A program made the position numbers and the translations under genes. Source: a bacterium (GTDB taxonomy: Bacteria; Bdellovibrionota; UBA1018). Taken from it: a stretch of 64,000 nt of DNA. This document shows, piece by piece, positions 17,185-26,415 of this stretch; positions within the stretch are counted from its first letter, which is position 1; the number at the start of each line of letters is the position of its first letter. The stretch lies in assembly GCA_019751945.1 (NCBI GenBank), contig JAIEMT010000010.1, positions 29,617 through 93,616 of the forward strand, written 5' to 3'. The notes beneath the pieces were generated by a model. That model saw nothing but the letters and a program-made list of their open reading frames with translations. It searched no databases and was not told the origin of the DNA.

Positions 17185-18865
17185 CCGTCATCCTAATAAA
17201 GAAGGAAAGATCAGGCGATCTTTCGGCCATCATCTGGTCAAACCAGGGAGTCGATCGAACGACCTGTCCCTTCATGATGTCGTAGTAGCGTGAGAGTGCG
17301 GCATCTATTTTCTTTCGCCCCTCTGCATCTGTGTAGAGTTTTAACATCTTGGCGCCATCGAAGGAGAAATCTGCAGCGTAGATTTCCGCACCCGCACCCA
17401 CTACTTTGTTGTCAAAAAAACCGGCAGCCGTGAGCGCTCGAACTTTCTCGCCCGAATTGAAGTAGTTGAGAGTGGTCATGGCTGCGAATAAGACGCAGCA
17501 GGAAAGGGCGAGGGTTCTCATAATTTGCTGATCCTTCCACTTTAGTCGAATTCCTGTGATCAGTGCAGCGAGCAAAGCGGAGTAGAGAAGGATATTGAAG
17601 AAGTGGTGCTTTGTATTGACGACTTGAACCGAAAACTTTTGTGACATCGCCGCCATCGATTGAGACCAAAGGTCTCCCAAAGGGAGTAGGTGAAGTGGAT
17701 AGAGGTAAGGATTGAGACTGTCGATGAAAACAAAGGAGATCATCCAGAAAAGATGCCAGAGAGCTAAACCCCAGCCCCAGAGCAGAAGCTGTTTTTTTTT
17801 CAAACGCATTTTTGAAATAAAATAAGAAAAACCCAAGAGTAAAAAAACCAGAACGTTGAGTCCCATTCGCCCGGGAAGGTGATCCTCCACCAAATATCCA
17901 ATCAGTGGGAGTGTTCTGAAGATGGTGAGACCTAGAATCCACACGCCCAATATTGAAAGGTCTAAACCATTGAGAATTTTCTTTTTAAAGAGGTCTCTCC
18001 CCAGCCAGAACATTCCGATAATGCCGATAAAATACGGCGGATTTGTAAAAAACATTCCTCCCGGAAAGAAATAGCCTTTCACAAAGGACACCACAAGGTC
18101 GACAGGTGAAAAATGAAAGAGCATCAGAATCGGCATTTGGGAGTTGATCATCTTCCCATATTTCAGAAATTGATTGAGGACTTCGCATCCAACCAGCAGA
18201 GCGACTGGCACTAAGAAGGAGAGGTTCTTTTTATTTCGAAGAATTAAAAAGGCCATGTATCCGCAGGGAACCCAATAGGTCGGCCGAATGAGTACGAGGA
18301 TTCCACAGGCCACACCCAGCATCCAAGGGGAGTCGATCGCCTTCTTCTTTTTTACGCGGAAGAAATTCCAAGCGAGATAAGCGAGCGCAGGAAAAAGACT
18401 GACGTCAATGACGGTGATCGCAAAAAAAGAGAAATAGAACAGTGCCGTTCCAAAATAGAAGCAAAGAAGCTGACCCTGAGAAATTTTAATACCAATTTCC
18501 TCAGCCGTCTTCTGGGTGAGTCGAAATCCCACAAAGAGAGAGAAGAGACTCAAGCTTCCTGCGGCGAATGGATAGGATGTCCAGTCGTGATGCGTCAAAG
18601 TTAGGAACTTGGAAAACTTCTCGAGCAAGCCAAACAGGAAGAGAAGGGGGGTCTGAATTTCCGTATGTTTTGCAGGGTGAAAAAAGTTTGGAGTGACAAG
18701 CCATTCCATGGGTGCGGGCACATGATTGATGATGTTGAAGTCACCATCGGCAAAAATGGATTTTAAATAGCTGAGATAGATGCCCCCTTCATAAAAATCA
18801 GGCCCGGCGATCAATAAACTCAGGAAAAAATAGCTGAAGAAAAGAAGAAACGACTTTCTCAACAT
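17171..18865 (-). CDS. polytopic membrane protein, GT-C-like
   Basis: A 564-residue protein with about 11-12 hydrophobic segments. The first periplasmic loop is short and contains acidic residues ('IAGPDFYEGGIYL'), as in GT-C lipid-linked glycosyltransferases. A soluble C-terminal region of about 90 residues follows the last helix. No ArnT, PMT or O-antigen ligase motif is certain, so GT-C is only a suggestion. It begins the minus-strand group that continues with a hydroxylase and a radical SAM protein, and is divergent from the FG-GAP protein gene 95 bp away. It may build or move the molecule that the hydroxylases modify. Confidence 0.75.
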   Translation of the reverse strand: MLRKSFLLFFSYFFLSLLIAGPDFYEGGIYLSYLKSIFADGDFNIINHVPAPMEWLVTPNFFHPAKHTEIQTPLLFLFGLLEKFSKFLTLTHHDWTSYPFAAGSLSLFSLFVGFRLTQKTAEEIGIKISQGQLLCFYFGTALFYFSFFAITVIDVSLFPALAYLAWNFFRVKKKKAIDSPWMLGVACGILVLIRPTYWVPCGYMAFLILRNKKNLSFLVPVALLVGCEVLNQFLKYGKMINSQMPILMLFHFSPVDLVVSFVKGYFFPGGMFFTNPPYFIGIIGMFWLGRDLFKKKILNGLDLSILGVWILGLTIFRTLPLIGYLVEDHLPGRMGLNVLVFLLLGFSYFISKMRLKKKQLLLWGWGLALWHLFWMISFVFIDSLNPYLYPLHLLPLGDLWSQSMAAMSQKFSVQVVNTKHHFFNILLYSALLAALITGIRLKWKDQQIMRTLALSCCVLFAAMTTLNYFNSGEKVRALTAAGFFDNKVVGAGAEIYAADFSFDGAKMLKLYTDAEGRKKIDAALSRYYDIMKGQVVRSTPWFDQMMAERSPDLSFFIRMTDGRR

Positions 18866-18899
18866 TATTTGTAGTTTAAATGATTTAGGGATGAATCGC

Positions 18900-18928
18900 T
18901 TGCATTATTGGACTTCACTCCATACTAT
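18900..18928 (+). promoter_or_regulatory. candidate sigma-70-type promoter
   Basis: TTGCAT at 18900-18905 and TACTAT at 18923-18928 are separated by 17 bp, in the 95-bp divergent space between the membrane-protein gene (minus) and the FG-GAP gene (plus). The match to consensus is partial in both boxes. The downstream start at 18961 has a strong G-rich ribosome site just upstream. Confidence 0.35.
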
Positions 18929-18960
18929 TATTGCTAATCAATTTTCACTACGGGGGCCCT

Positions 18961-21519
18961 ATGATCAGTTACCAAAAGAAGTTTATTCTTTCAGTGACCG
19001 TGTTGTTTTCATCTGCCTTGGCGCTATCTGCGCAGAGTGAAGGAGAGCTTGCAAAGAAGCTTCTTTCTCAGGTGATTAAGAACACGAAACCTGAAGTAAC
19101 CCCCATGGCCAAATTGCCTCAGAATTTTGGTGGCAAGCAACCGAAGCTCGACATTCATCAACAAGACAAGATTAACAAGATTGCCTTAGGGATTGCGTCA
19201 TCAGACGAAAGAGAGTTTCAAGGCGTATTAAAGGATGTGGTTTTCCCCCTTGAGAGAATGTTTGAAGCCAAGAGAGTAAATCTAGGTCAGATTTCAGAAA
19301 AGTCATCGAAGTACTCTTTCAAAGACCAGACCGCTACCAAGAAGCGAGAGGTGGAAGGAATAGCCGAGTTTTCGTGGAGCATCAATTCTAACGAACTCGC
19401 CATTTCTGAAGCTGAAACCGCTTTCAATGATTATCTCTCGAGTTTTTCGAAGGTCGATTACGTTTCTTTGAGCCCCTACTCGATGTCGACTCCGATTTCT
19501 CAGCGCGAAGCAGCTTCGAATTTGCCAAAGGCCTTTGAAGTAGAAGCTCGAATGGATTTGCGCGGTATGGATTCTGCCAAGAGCCGTCGCAATGATCGTG
19601 GTGTGGTGAAGTTTAATGTCTCTTACGATCTAAACTCCAATCATTGGAAGGTTACAAGTTTTAAGATGGTTTCAGGCGAGACGCTGACCTCGAAGACAGC
19701 TGCTTTTGCCGAAACCAGCCCGTTCGACAGTAAGGCGCTTTCAAATTTCTTAAGAAAAGAAGCCATTCGTCGCGGTGGATACGCTCTTGCTGTGAATGAT
19801 CTGGACGGCGACGGCGTTGTGGACATGATCGTTGGCCACCTGGGAGCGCTCCAGATCTATAAAGGTAAGAAGGACGGCAGCTTCGATTTAGTGAGCAACA
19901 AGAGCATGGGTTTCAATGACGAAACTCTTGTAAAGAGCGCCGTCATTGCTGATTTCGACAATGATGGAAAGAAAGACGTGCTCTTGACCCGCTTTGCTCC
20001 GAGCGAAAAAGAAGGCAATGACATTGCCCTCTATCAAAATCAGGGTGGATCCAAGTTCAAGAAGGTTGAGAAAATTCAGAACCGTTCACCGGCTTACTAC
20101 GCCATGCCGTCCGCAGTGGCAGACTTCAACGGCGATGGCATGTTGGACTTCTATGTCGGATTTCCTGGCGCGAAGGATTTTACCGTGCTGAATAAGAAGG
20201 CCACCGGGTTTGAAGGGAAGAAGGAATTCCTTCCCCAAGGGCTGTTCTACAACATCGGAAATTTCTCGTTCAATGAAGTGACCAAAGAACGTTTGCCCTA
20301 CTCGAAGAAAAGCAATGCGTACACCGACGGCTACCCGGAAATGGCGGCCATCTTTCCGCATGCGTCGATGGCAGTGGACTATAACCTCGATGGCAATATG
20401 GACATCGTGGTCATCGACGACAAGGCTAATTTGAGCCCGCTTTACAAGAATAACGGCAAGGGTACTTTTGAACAGGTGGCTGAGAAGATTGGTCTCACCA
20501 ACTACGATTTCGGAATGGGTTTTGCTGCAGGTGACTTGAGCAACCGAGGATCCCTCGACTTCGTTTACACGAACGTGAATTTCCTTCCTGCTGAAAGATT
20601 GCACAACAGCTTGGCAAAGAATTTTTCGGACTATTCGAAGCTTCCGGGAACCTACGGCCTTCGAGTTTTCAGAACGGCTGATGGAAAAAACTATTCCGAC
20701 ATTTCGGCTCTTACCGGAGTCAACAGCTGCGGACAAGGCATCGCAGGGGTGGAGTTGGTCGACTATAACAATGACGGCTTGCTGGACATCTATGTAGCAA
20801 ACGGATTGTGGAGTGGAACGACGAAGCAACAGGATCTTTCAAGCCTGTTCGTTCGAGCTTACTCTAAGTACGACTACGATTTCCAAGAAGTATTGGGAAG
20901 TAGCTCGGGCGTGGAACAAGCAAACACCAGCTTCATGAAAATCTTGAATGGCTTTGAAGGCGATCTTGAGTCGCAGAGCTGGCAGAAGGGCACGCGTCCT
21001 TCGATGGCCGGCTATCAGCGCAACTGCTTGTTCCGCAATAACGGCGACGACACATTCACGGAAGTGGGCTATCTCGCCGGTGTGGATTCGATGGCCGATG
21101 GTTACATGATTGCGACTGCGGACCTGAATCAGGATGGAAAGATGGACCTCATTCTGCGCAACGGGGATCCTGGCGTGGAACAACATCGCTATCCGGCAGT
21201 TCAAGTTTTCACAAACAATACGGAAACCTCGAACAAGAGCGTGATTCTCTCGTTCTTCGGTCACAAGTCGAATCGCGACGGCATCGGCGTCATTGCTGAG
21301 GCCTCCGTGGGCGGCAAAAAATTGACTCGTCATCTGATTGCTAACAACGGAGCTGTTCAATCGGAAAGCATCCTGCACTTTGGTTTGGGCAAGCAAGCAG
21401 CGATTGATGAGCTCACCGTGCGTTGGCCCTCTGGTAATGTTCAGAAGTTTAAGAATGTTCCGGCAGGTCGCCATTTGATCGAAGAAAGTAACGAGTCCTC
21501 CAAAGTCGCGTTAAGATAA
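18961..21519 (+). CDS. exported FG-GAP/VCBS repeat protein with C-terminal ASPIC/UnbV domain
   Basis: An 852-residue protein starting at ATG 18961 behind a GGGGG run; a signal peptide ('FILSVTVLFSSALALSAQS') follows. The N-terminal 270 residues have no recognised domain. From about 275 there are at least six FG-GAP/VCBS calcium-binding blades with Asp-rich loops: 'NDLDGDGVVDMI', 'DFDNDGKKDVL', 'DFNGDGMLDFY', 'DYNLDGNMDIV', 'DYNNDGLLDIY' and 'DLNQDGKMDLI'. The last 100 residues form an ASPIC/UnbV domain ('LTVRWPSGNVQKFKNVPAG'). Such CRTAC1-like proteins fold as a beta-propeller and are exported. It is followed after 23 bp by the hydroxylase-JmjC gene, so all three plus-strand genes here likely form an operon. 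Confidence 0.93.
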   Translation: MISYQKKFILSVTVLFSSALALSAQSEGELAKKLLSQVIKNTKPEVTPMAKLPQNFGGKQPKLDIHQQDKINKIALGIASSDEREFQGVLKDVVFPLERMFEAKRVNLGQISEKSSKYSFKDQTATKKREVEGIAEFSWSINSNELAISEAETAFNDYLSSFSKVDYVSLSPYSMSTPISQREAASNLPKAFEVEARMDLRGMDSAKSRRNDRGVVKFNVSYDLNSNHWKVTSFKMVSGETLTSKTAAFAETSPFDSKALSNFLRKEAIRRGGYALAVNDLDGDGVVDMIVGHLGALQIYKGKKDGSFDLVSNKSMGFNDETLVKSAVIADFDNDGKKDVLLTRFAPSEKEGNDIALYQNQGGSKFKKVEKIQNRSPAYYAMPSAVADFNGDGMLDFYVGFPGAKDFTVLNKKATGFEGKKEFLPQGLFYNIGNFSFNEVTKERLPYSKKSNAYTDGYPEMAAIFPHASMAVDYNLDGNMDIVVIDDKANLSPLYKNNGKGTFEQVAEKIGLTNYDFGMGFAAGDLSNRGSLDFVYTNVNFLPAERLHNSLAKNFSDYSKLPGTYGLRVFRTADGKNYSDISALTGVNSCGQGIAGVELVDYNNDGLLDIYVANGLWSGTTKQQDLSSLFVRAYSKYDYDFQEVLGSSSGVEQANTSFMKILNGFEGDLESQSWQKGTRPSMAGYQRNCLFRNNGDDTFTEVGYLAGVDSMADGYMIATADLNQDGKMDLILRNGDPGVEQHRYPAVQVFTNNTETSNKSVILSFFGHKSNRDGIGVIAEASVGGKKLTRHLIANNGAVQSESILHFGLGKQAAIDELTVRWPSGNVQKFKNVPAGRHLIEESNESSKVALR

Positions 21520-21542
21520 GGGGGAAGGAGTAAGTCAGCAGC

Positions 21543-23300
21543 ATGTTGGCTCTTCTGTCTGACGTCTTCGACATCCTCTACACGCAACGACTCTTTCTCT
21601 CATTGGGATTGGTCTACATTGTCTTGGAGCGGATTTTTCCGCTGGAGCCCGCTCAGCGCTTTAATCGAGAGGGGTTTGGTCAGGACTGGATCTGGTATTC
21701 TATTACCGACATCCTTCTTCCGCGGTTTATAGCTCTGATAAGAGCGCTGATCTTCTTCAATCTCTTCAGAGTTGCGGTCCCTCAGTGGAAGGGATTTGAC
21801 CTCGGTAGCGCAGCATTGACGATCGTCGTCGTGTTTTTTCTCCGCGATTTTCTTTCGTATGGATTGCACTACTGCATGCACCGCTTTCCCCCGCTTTGGA
21901 GGATGCACACACTCCATCACAGTAATCGGCAACTGGATTGGCTCGCCGGCTTTCGTGGGTACTGGGTAGAAAATTTGCTTTCTGACGTTATGCTGACAAT
22001 TCCCCTGCTGATCTTCGCAGTGGGGATGAACGAGGTTTTCATTCTCTCGATCATTGAGATGAATGTCGTCATTTTTGTTCACGCCAATATTCGGCAACCC
22101 CGGGGGAGTTGGGAAAGTTGGGTGAATAGCCCTCGTGCCCATCGCTGGCATCACGACGTTTTGTTGCACAAGCGGTATGGACAAAATTTCGGAGTGTATA
22201 CGCTGATCTGGGACCAACTCTTTGGTACCTTCTATATGAAAGACGGAGTGCCAAAACAGTTGGGCGTGGCCGAATCCCTTCGGTATCCGGATGGATTTTT
22301 TGCGAGGTTCTTCTATCCATTTTATTCTAGGTCAGGTGAGTTCTTTCTCCGCTTCTCATATGGCGCCCTCTGGATGCTGGAACAGGTGTCTCCCTTCGAA
22401 AAACTGAGAGCATTTCTGTCGACGAAAAGAGGGCACGTTTATCGAGAGCTTCTAGCCGTCGCACCCGCTCCCGCTGAAAGGACTCATACGGTTTTAGAGG
22501 CCTCTACCCGCGAACCCATTTGCGTCGAAACCCTCTCTCGACTGGACCTCACTCAGCCCGCCGTGTTTCGAAAGTTGGGGGCCGACACCGAGTGCGTGAA
22601 GAAATGGGACTTTGAATACCTAGGAAAAAAACACAGTGGAATGAATCAGCCTTTCTTTTCGTCGGATGACGTCGAAAAATCGATTCGAGTCTTGGAAATT
22701 TCAGAAACTCTCCAAAAGATTCAGAATCAGAACGAGCGCCTTTCCATTATTTTTGGAGACTTGTTACATCGTTCTCCGGACACTTTGAAAGAACTGCAGC
22801 TCAATACTTGGGTAGATCCCGAAATTCTTGGAAAACTCAACCAGTCGTACCAGCTCTTTGTTTCACCAAAGGGGTCCTTCACCAATCTGCATGCAGAGAT
22901 TTGTTCGACGTTCACCCTTCAGATTACTGGGAAGAAACGTTGGATTATGTTCAAGCCTGAGGACAGCTTCTTTCTTGAACCCAAGGTCACCCACATGATG
23001 TACCTGCTGAGTAGCAAGAAGTACCAGAACTTAACCTTGGAAAGTCTTCCCCCGGGAATTACTCCTTGGGTAATTGATCTCGAGCCGGGAGATGTTCTTT
23101 ATACTCCTCCGTTTGTTTGGCATTTTGTAACCAATCTCGAGCCGTCCATTTCTGTGGGGGTGAAGGGGTCTCACTGGAGGACGCTCTGGGACCACCCGCT
23201 CCTCTCCTTTTTTATTCTGACTTCTCGAAATCCCTCGATCTTGAGTCGAATGGGTCGAAGCAAAGGGGATTTCGCCCCGGCCGGACTGGAGCTGACCTAA
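21543..23300 (+). CDS. fusion of fatty acid hydroxylase and JmjC/cupin-8 domain
   Basis: A 585-residue protein with two iron-enzyme domains. Residues about 1-270 are a fatty acid hydroxylase/sterol desaturase with 4-5 membrane helices and the His motifs 'HYCMH', 'HTLHH' and 'HRWHH'. Residues about 330-560 are a cupin-8/JmjC-like domain of the Fe(II)/2-oxoglutarate oxygenase type. 'NLHAEICSTFTLQITGKKRW' supplies the His-x-Glu pair and the characteristic G-K-K-R-W strand, and 'LYTPPFVWHFVTNLEP' supplies the distal His. The frame is unbroken across the junction and the linker is about 60 residues. I know both families separately; a single polypeptide with both is unusual to me. It overlaps the next hydroxylase gene by one base. 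Confidence 0.9.
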   Translation: MLALLSDVFDILYTQRLFLSLGLVYIVLERIFPLEPAQRFNREGFGQDWIWYSITDILLPRFIALIRALIFFNLFRVAVPQWKGFDLGSAALTIVVVFFLRDFLSYGLHYCMHRFPPLWRMHTLHHSNRQLDWLAGFRGYWVENLLSDVMLTIPLLIFAVGMNEVFILSIIEMNVVIFVHANIRQPRGSWESWVNSPRAHRWHHDVLLHKRYGQNFGVYTLIWDQLFGTFYMKDGVPKQLGVAESLRYPDGFFARFFYPFYSRSGEFFLRFSYGALWMLEQVSPFEKLRAFLSTKRGHVYRELLAVAPAPAERTHTVLEASTREPICVETLSRLDLTQPAVFRKLGADTECVKKWDFEYLGKKHSGMNQPFFSSDDVEKSIRVLEISETLQKIQNQNERLSIIFGDLLHRSPDTLKELQLNTWVDPEILGKLNQSYQLFVSPKGSFTNLHAEICSTFTLQITGKKRWIMFKPEDSFFLEPKVTHMMYLLSSKKYQNLTLESLPPGITPWVIDLEPGDVLYTPPFVWHFVTNLEPSISVGVKGSHWRTLWDHPLLSFFILTSRNPSILSRMGRSKGDFAPAGLELT

Positions 23301-24106
23301 TGGATTGGTTCTTCTTAGGGGCCTGTGTAGCAGCGATTTTGGGAGAGCGTTACCTGCCTGAGAAACGTTACACATTTCAAAAAAAGCAGATCCCCCAAAT
23401 TCTGTTCTGGGTGTGGTTCAGTGGATTTGTTTTTTCAGAGGACAACGCATGGGTACTGGCTATGACCTCCGGTCCTGCCCGATTTTTGGCTAGTCTCAAT
23501 ACGCCGAGTGACTGGAGTGTCGGGCAGATTGTTCTCGCCTACGTCGTGGTTCGAGAATTTTTTTCTTATGCCTCGCATCGACTCTTTCACAGTGTTCCGT
23601 TTTTCTGGGCCTTCCATAAAGTTCATCACAACATTCATGAAATGCACTGGGGAAGTAACTTTCGCCAACACATGATTGAGCAGATTTTATATATGGTAAT
23701 TGTCACGTGTACCTTTCAACTCTACAAAATCGATACGACTGCGCTTTGGTACTTGAATGCGTTTCAGCTGACCTTCGGAATGTTACAACATTCGAATATT
23801 CACGTTCGTCTGGGGCCGCTCGACTACTTCTTGAATTCCCCTCACGCGCATCGTTGGCATCATGCCACTCATACAGAGTTTCATGGGGGGCAGAACTTTG
23901 GAGCGATGACTTCCATCTTTGATCGGCTTTTCGGAACCTACTACGCGCCAAAAGAAATTCCGAAGGAGATTGGCTTTCCAGGAATGAAAAATTTCGCCGT
24001 CTCGGTTCCCGGACAAGTTGTGGGGTCTTTTTTAGACAGCGTGGGACTATTAAAAAGGAAGTGGTCGAAACGGCTCGTGGGTTTTCTTGACCAGAGTCCC
24101 GTCTAG
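23300..24106 (+). CDS. fatty acid hydroxylase / sterol desaturase family protein
   Basis: A 268-residue membrane protein starting at ATG 23300, whose A is the last base of the preceding TAA stop. Longer frames reaching 23117 lie entirely inside the fusion gene. His motifs 'HRLFH', 'HKVHH', 'LQHSNIH' and 'HRWHH' are all present, so the di-iron site looks complete. The C-terminal tail is amphipathic and basic. It is coupled to the hydroxylase-JmjC gene and is its paralogue, but without the JmjC domain. Its 3' end overlaps the convergent ABC-F gene by 4 bp. Confidence 0.9.
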   Translation: MDWFFLGACVAAILGERYLPEKRYTFQKKQIPQILFWVWFSGFVFSEDNAWVLAMTSGPARFLASLNTPSDWSVGQIVLAYVVVREFFSYASHRLFHSVPFFWAFHKVHHNIHEMHWGSNFRQHMIEQILYMVIVTCTFQLYKIDTTALWYLNAFQLTFGMLQHSNIHVRLGPLDYFLNSPHAHRWHHATHTEFHGGQNFGAMTSIFDRLFGTYYAPKEIPKEIGFPGMKNFAVSVPGQVVGSFLDSVGLLKRKWSKRLVGFLDQSPV

Positions 24107-25731
24107 TGAGCCTTCTTGGAGAGATAGTACTCGTAGTTTCCTTCGTAAACGCGCAATTCTCCGTGATCGACTTCGAAAACTCGATGCGCCACTGCTTTTA
24201 GAAAGTGGCGATCGTGGCTCACAATCATCACTGTGCCATCGAAATTTTGAATGGCGGACAAAAGCATCTCGCGCGATTTAATGTCCAAGTGGTTGGTTGG
24301 CTCGTCCAACACTAAAAAGTTCACTGGGGTGGCCAGGATCGTCGCTAAAACGACGCGACTTTTTTCTCCACCGGAAAGAACACCGATTTTTTTATAAACA
24401 TCGTCACCGCTAAAAAGGAATGCTCCCAAAAGATTTCGGACAAAGCCAATGGTCGCATCCGGAATGCGATCATGAATTTCGTCGAAGATGGTTTTCTTCG
24501 AATCCAAAATATCCAGAGAGTGCTGACTGAAATAACCGACGTGAACACCCGCTCCTAAATCAGAAGTACCCGAGGTAGGTCTGGTGTGACCACAAATTAC
24601 CTTCAACAGGGTAGACTTACCGGCACCGTTGACTCCGACTACCGCGATTTTATCTAGCCTACGAACAACGCCCGACACCCCAGAGAACACCGGAGTGATT
24701 TTTCCGTTCTCCTGTTGCCATTCTTTTTTCAAATCCTTGAGCTTCACGACATCGTTGCCACTGCGGGGTGGGCTAGGGAATTCAAATTCCATGACTTTGT
24801 CTTCAGCAGGAATTTCGATGCGTTCAATTTTCTCCAGCTTCTTCACGCGAGACTGCACTTGTGCTGCATGGGAGGCTCGCGCCGCAAATCGAGCGATGAA
24901 CTCTTCTTCCTTGGCAAGCATGTCTTGCTGCTTCTGATTGGCAGCGAGGAGTTGGTTTTTTCGAATTTCCCGCTCTCTCAAGTAGAAGTCGTAATTTCCG
25001 CTGTAAGTCGTAATGGCTTTATTGGCCACTTCAACGATTCGGGTCACAATCCGGTTCATGAATTCGCGATCGTGGCTTGTCATCACGAGAGCGCCCTTGA
25101 AGTTCACAAGCCATTCTTCTAACCAGATAATCGATTCCAGGTCCAAGTGGTTGGTCGGTTCGTCCATCAGAAGCACTTCGGGATTGAGAGCCAGAATTTT
25201 TGCTAGCTCGATGCGCATTTTCCAGCCACCGCTGAACGATTCCACCGGGCGGTCTTGATCGGCAGGGCTGATTCCCAGCCCCGTGAGAATTTCTTGCGCT
25301 CGAGCCGTGAGGTCGTAGCCTCCTCGCTGTTCGAATTCGAGTTGAACTTCTCCGTACCGCTCGAGCAGTGCGGCCATGTCGTCATCGGACATGGGAGTTT
25401 CAGCGGAGTCCTGCAGTTTTTTTTCAATTTCGGCGAGCTCCTGGGCCAGCTTTGAGACTTTGCCCGCGCCCGACTTCACTTCTTCCAGGGCTGAACGACC
25501 CTTCATTTCCGAAACATCTTGGGAAAAGTAACCAATCACCAGCTTGTCGGCGATGTTGACGCTGCCGGAATCGACCCCCTCCTGCCGCATGACGATTCGA
25601 AAGATGGTGGTTTTACCGGCTCCATTTGGGCCTACCAAACCAATCTTATCCCCCGGGCGAATTTGAAAACTCGCATTGGTGTATAAAACGCGGGAGCCAT
25701 ATTGTTTAGAAACGCCGGTAAGATGGATCAT
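24103..25731 (-). CDS. ABC-F family ATPase
   Basis: A soluble protein of about 542 residues with two ATP-binding cassettes and no membrane segment, as in ABC-F translation factors. Walker A motifs are 'GPNGAGKTTIFRI' and 'GVNGAGKSTLLKV'. Signatures are 'SGGWKMRI' and 'LSGGEKSRV'. Walker B motifs are 'VLLMDEPTNHLDLES' and 'FLVLDEPTNHLDIKS'. A charged linker of about 80 residues joins them (the P-site tRNA interaction motif region). I prefer ATG 25731 ('MIHLTGVSKQYGS') to the longer frame at 25770. ABC-F proteins act on the ribosome. Which subgroup (EttA, Uup, YheS-like) I cannot decide; the lack of a long C-terminal coiled coil argues against Uup. Confidence 0.93.
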   Translation of the reverse strand: MIHLTGVSKQYGSRVLYTNASFQIRPGDKIGLVGPNGAGKTTIFRIVMRQEGVDSGSVNIADKLVIGYFSQDVSEMKGRSALEEVKSGAGKVSKLAQELAEIEKKLQDSAETPMSDDDMAALLERYGEVQLEFEQRGGYDLTARAQEILTGLGISPADQDRPVESFSGGWKMRIELAKILALNPEVLLMDEPTNHLDLESIIWLEEWLVNFKGALVMTSHDREFMNRIVTRIVEVANKAITTYSGNYDFYLREREIRKNQLLAANQKQQDMLAKEEEFIARFAARASHAAQVQSRVKKLEKIERIEIPAEDKVMEFEFPSPPRSGNDVVKLKDLKKEWQQENGKITPVFSGVSGVVRRLDKIAVVGVNGAGKSTLLKVICGHTRPTSGTSDLGAGVHVGYFSQHSLDILDSKKTIFDEIHDRIPDATIGFVRNLLGAFLFSGDDVYKKIGVLSGGEKSRVVLATILATPVNFLVLDEPTNHLDIKSREMLLSAIQNFDGTVMIVSHDRHFLKAVAHRVFEVDHGELRVYEGNYEYYLSKKAH

Positions 25732-25840
25732 GAAGAAGGGATATGTACTGGATTCGTGCGGAGAATCCAATAAAGACTTGAAAAATTACGCTTTGAGTCA
25801 TAGCTTCCTGCGATCCATGAATCAGGAGAGCTCTATTTTT

Positions 25841-26389
25841 ATGAACCGCTTATTCTTAGCTAGTGTATTGGCTTTTTTATTGGCTTCCGGCGCCGTTTTT
25901 GCGGTGGATCCGACCTCTCCTGCTTCGGCCTACTCCTCCTTTGTGGGTTCCTGGCTTCTGGTGAAGTGTGATGAAGGTAAGCAGCCTGCCAAAGTGGTTT
26001 TTTCGATGTTGAAGAGTGGGAAGGGAATTCAACTCAAGGTCTACACTCACACGGATCGTCCTGAAGAGCACAAATCCTACGACATCGTAGAAAAGAAACT
26101 GAACTTCCATGGCGGGAAGGGGACTGCTCTGAACGCGGGAAATCCGATTGAGTGGAAAAGTATTTACGCTCTTGATCAGAACAAAGTGGTGGCGAGCATT
26201 CAATGGTGGCCGGGTAAGAATGATCCGAAGGCTTTCTGGTTAGGTAACGCAGTGGGTACTTACACTGTGGAAGGAAATGATCTGATTTGGGAACGGAAGG
26301 GATCCACATTTGATATTGAAGAAGGCAGTTCTTCGTACAAGTTAGCGCCTTGGTCATCCCGATGTGTTTATAAAAAGTCTGGCAATTAG
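25841..26389 (+). CDS. exported protein of unknown function
   Basis: A 182-residue protein with a clear signal peptide ('MNRLFLASVLAFLLASGAVFA') at ATG 25841, preceded by AGGAGAG. The upstream in-frame extension to 25676 overlaps the ABC-F gene and is not real. The mature part has two Cys (in 'LLVKCDEGK' and 'SSRCVYK') that could pair, and alternating beta strands ending in 'APWSSRCVYK'. The pattern 'YSSFVGSWLLVKCDEGKQ' near the mature N-terminus resembles lipocalin-like small barrels, but that is only a resemblance. A beta-barrel gene follows after 26 bp. Confidence 0.75.
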   Translation: MNRLFLASVLAFLLASGAVFAVDPTSPASAYSSFVGSWLLVKCDEGKQPAKVVFSMLKSGKGIQLKVYTHTDRPEEHKSYDIVEKKLNFHGGKGTALNAGNPIEWKSIYALDQNKVVASIQWWPGKNDPKAFWLGNAVGTYTVEGNDLIWERKGSTFDIEEGSSSYKLAPWSSRCVYKKSGN

Positions 26390-26415
26390 GCGGGAACTGC
26401 CTCAGAATTCTTCTT

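Noticed and set aside
20086..21474. Two long minus-strand frames opposite the FG-GAP gene
   Set aside because: They are antisense to well-supported Asp-rich repeats; no signal, motif or ribosome site of their own.
23117..23299. N-terminal extension of the third hydroxylase
   Set aside because: It lies wholly inside the preceding gene; ATG 23300 is coupled to that stop and matches the length of family members.
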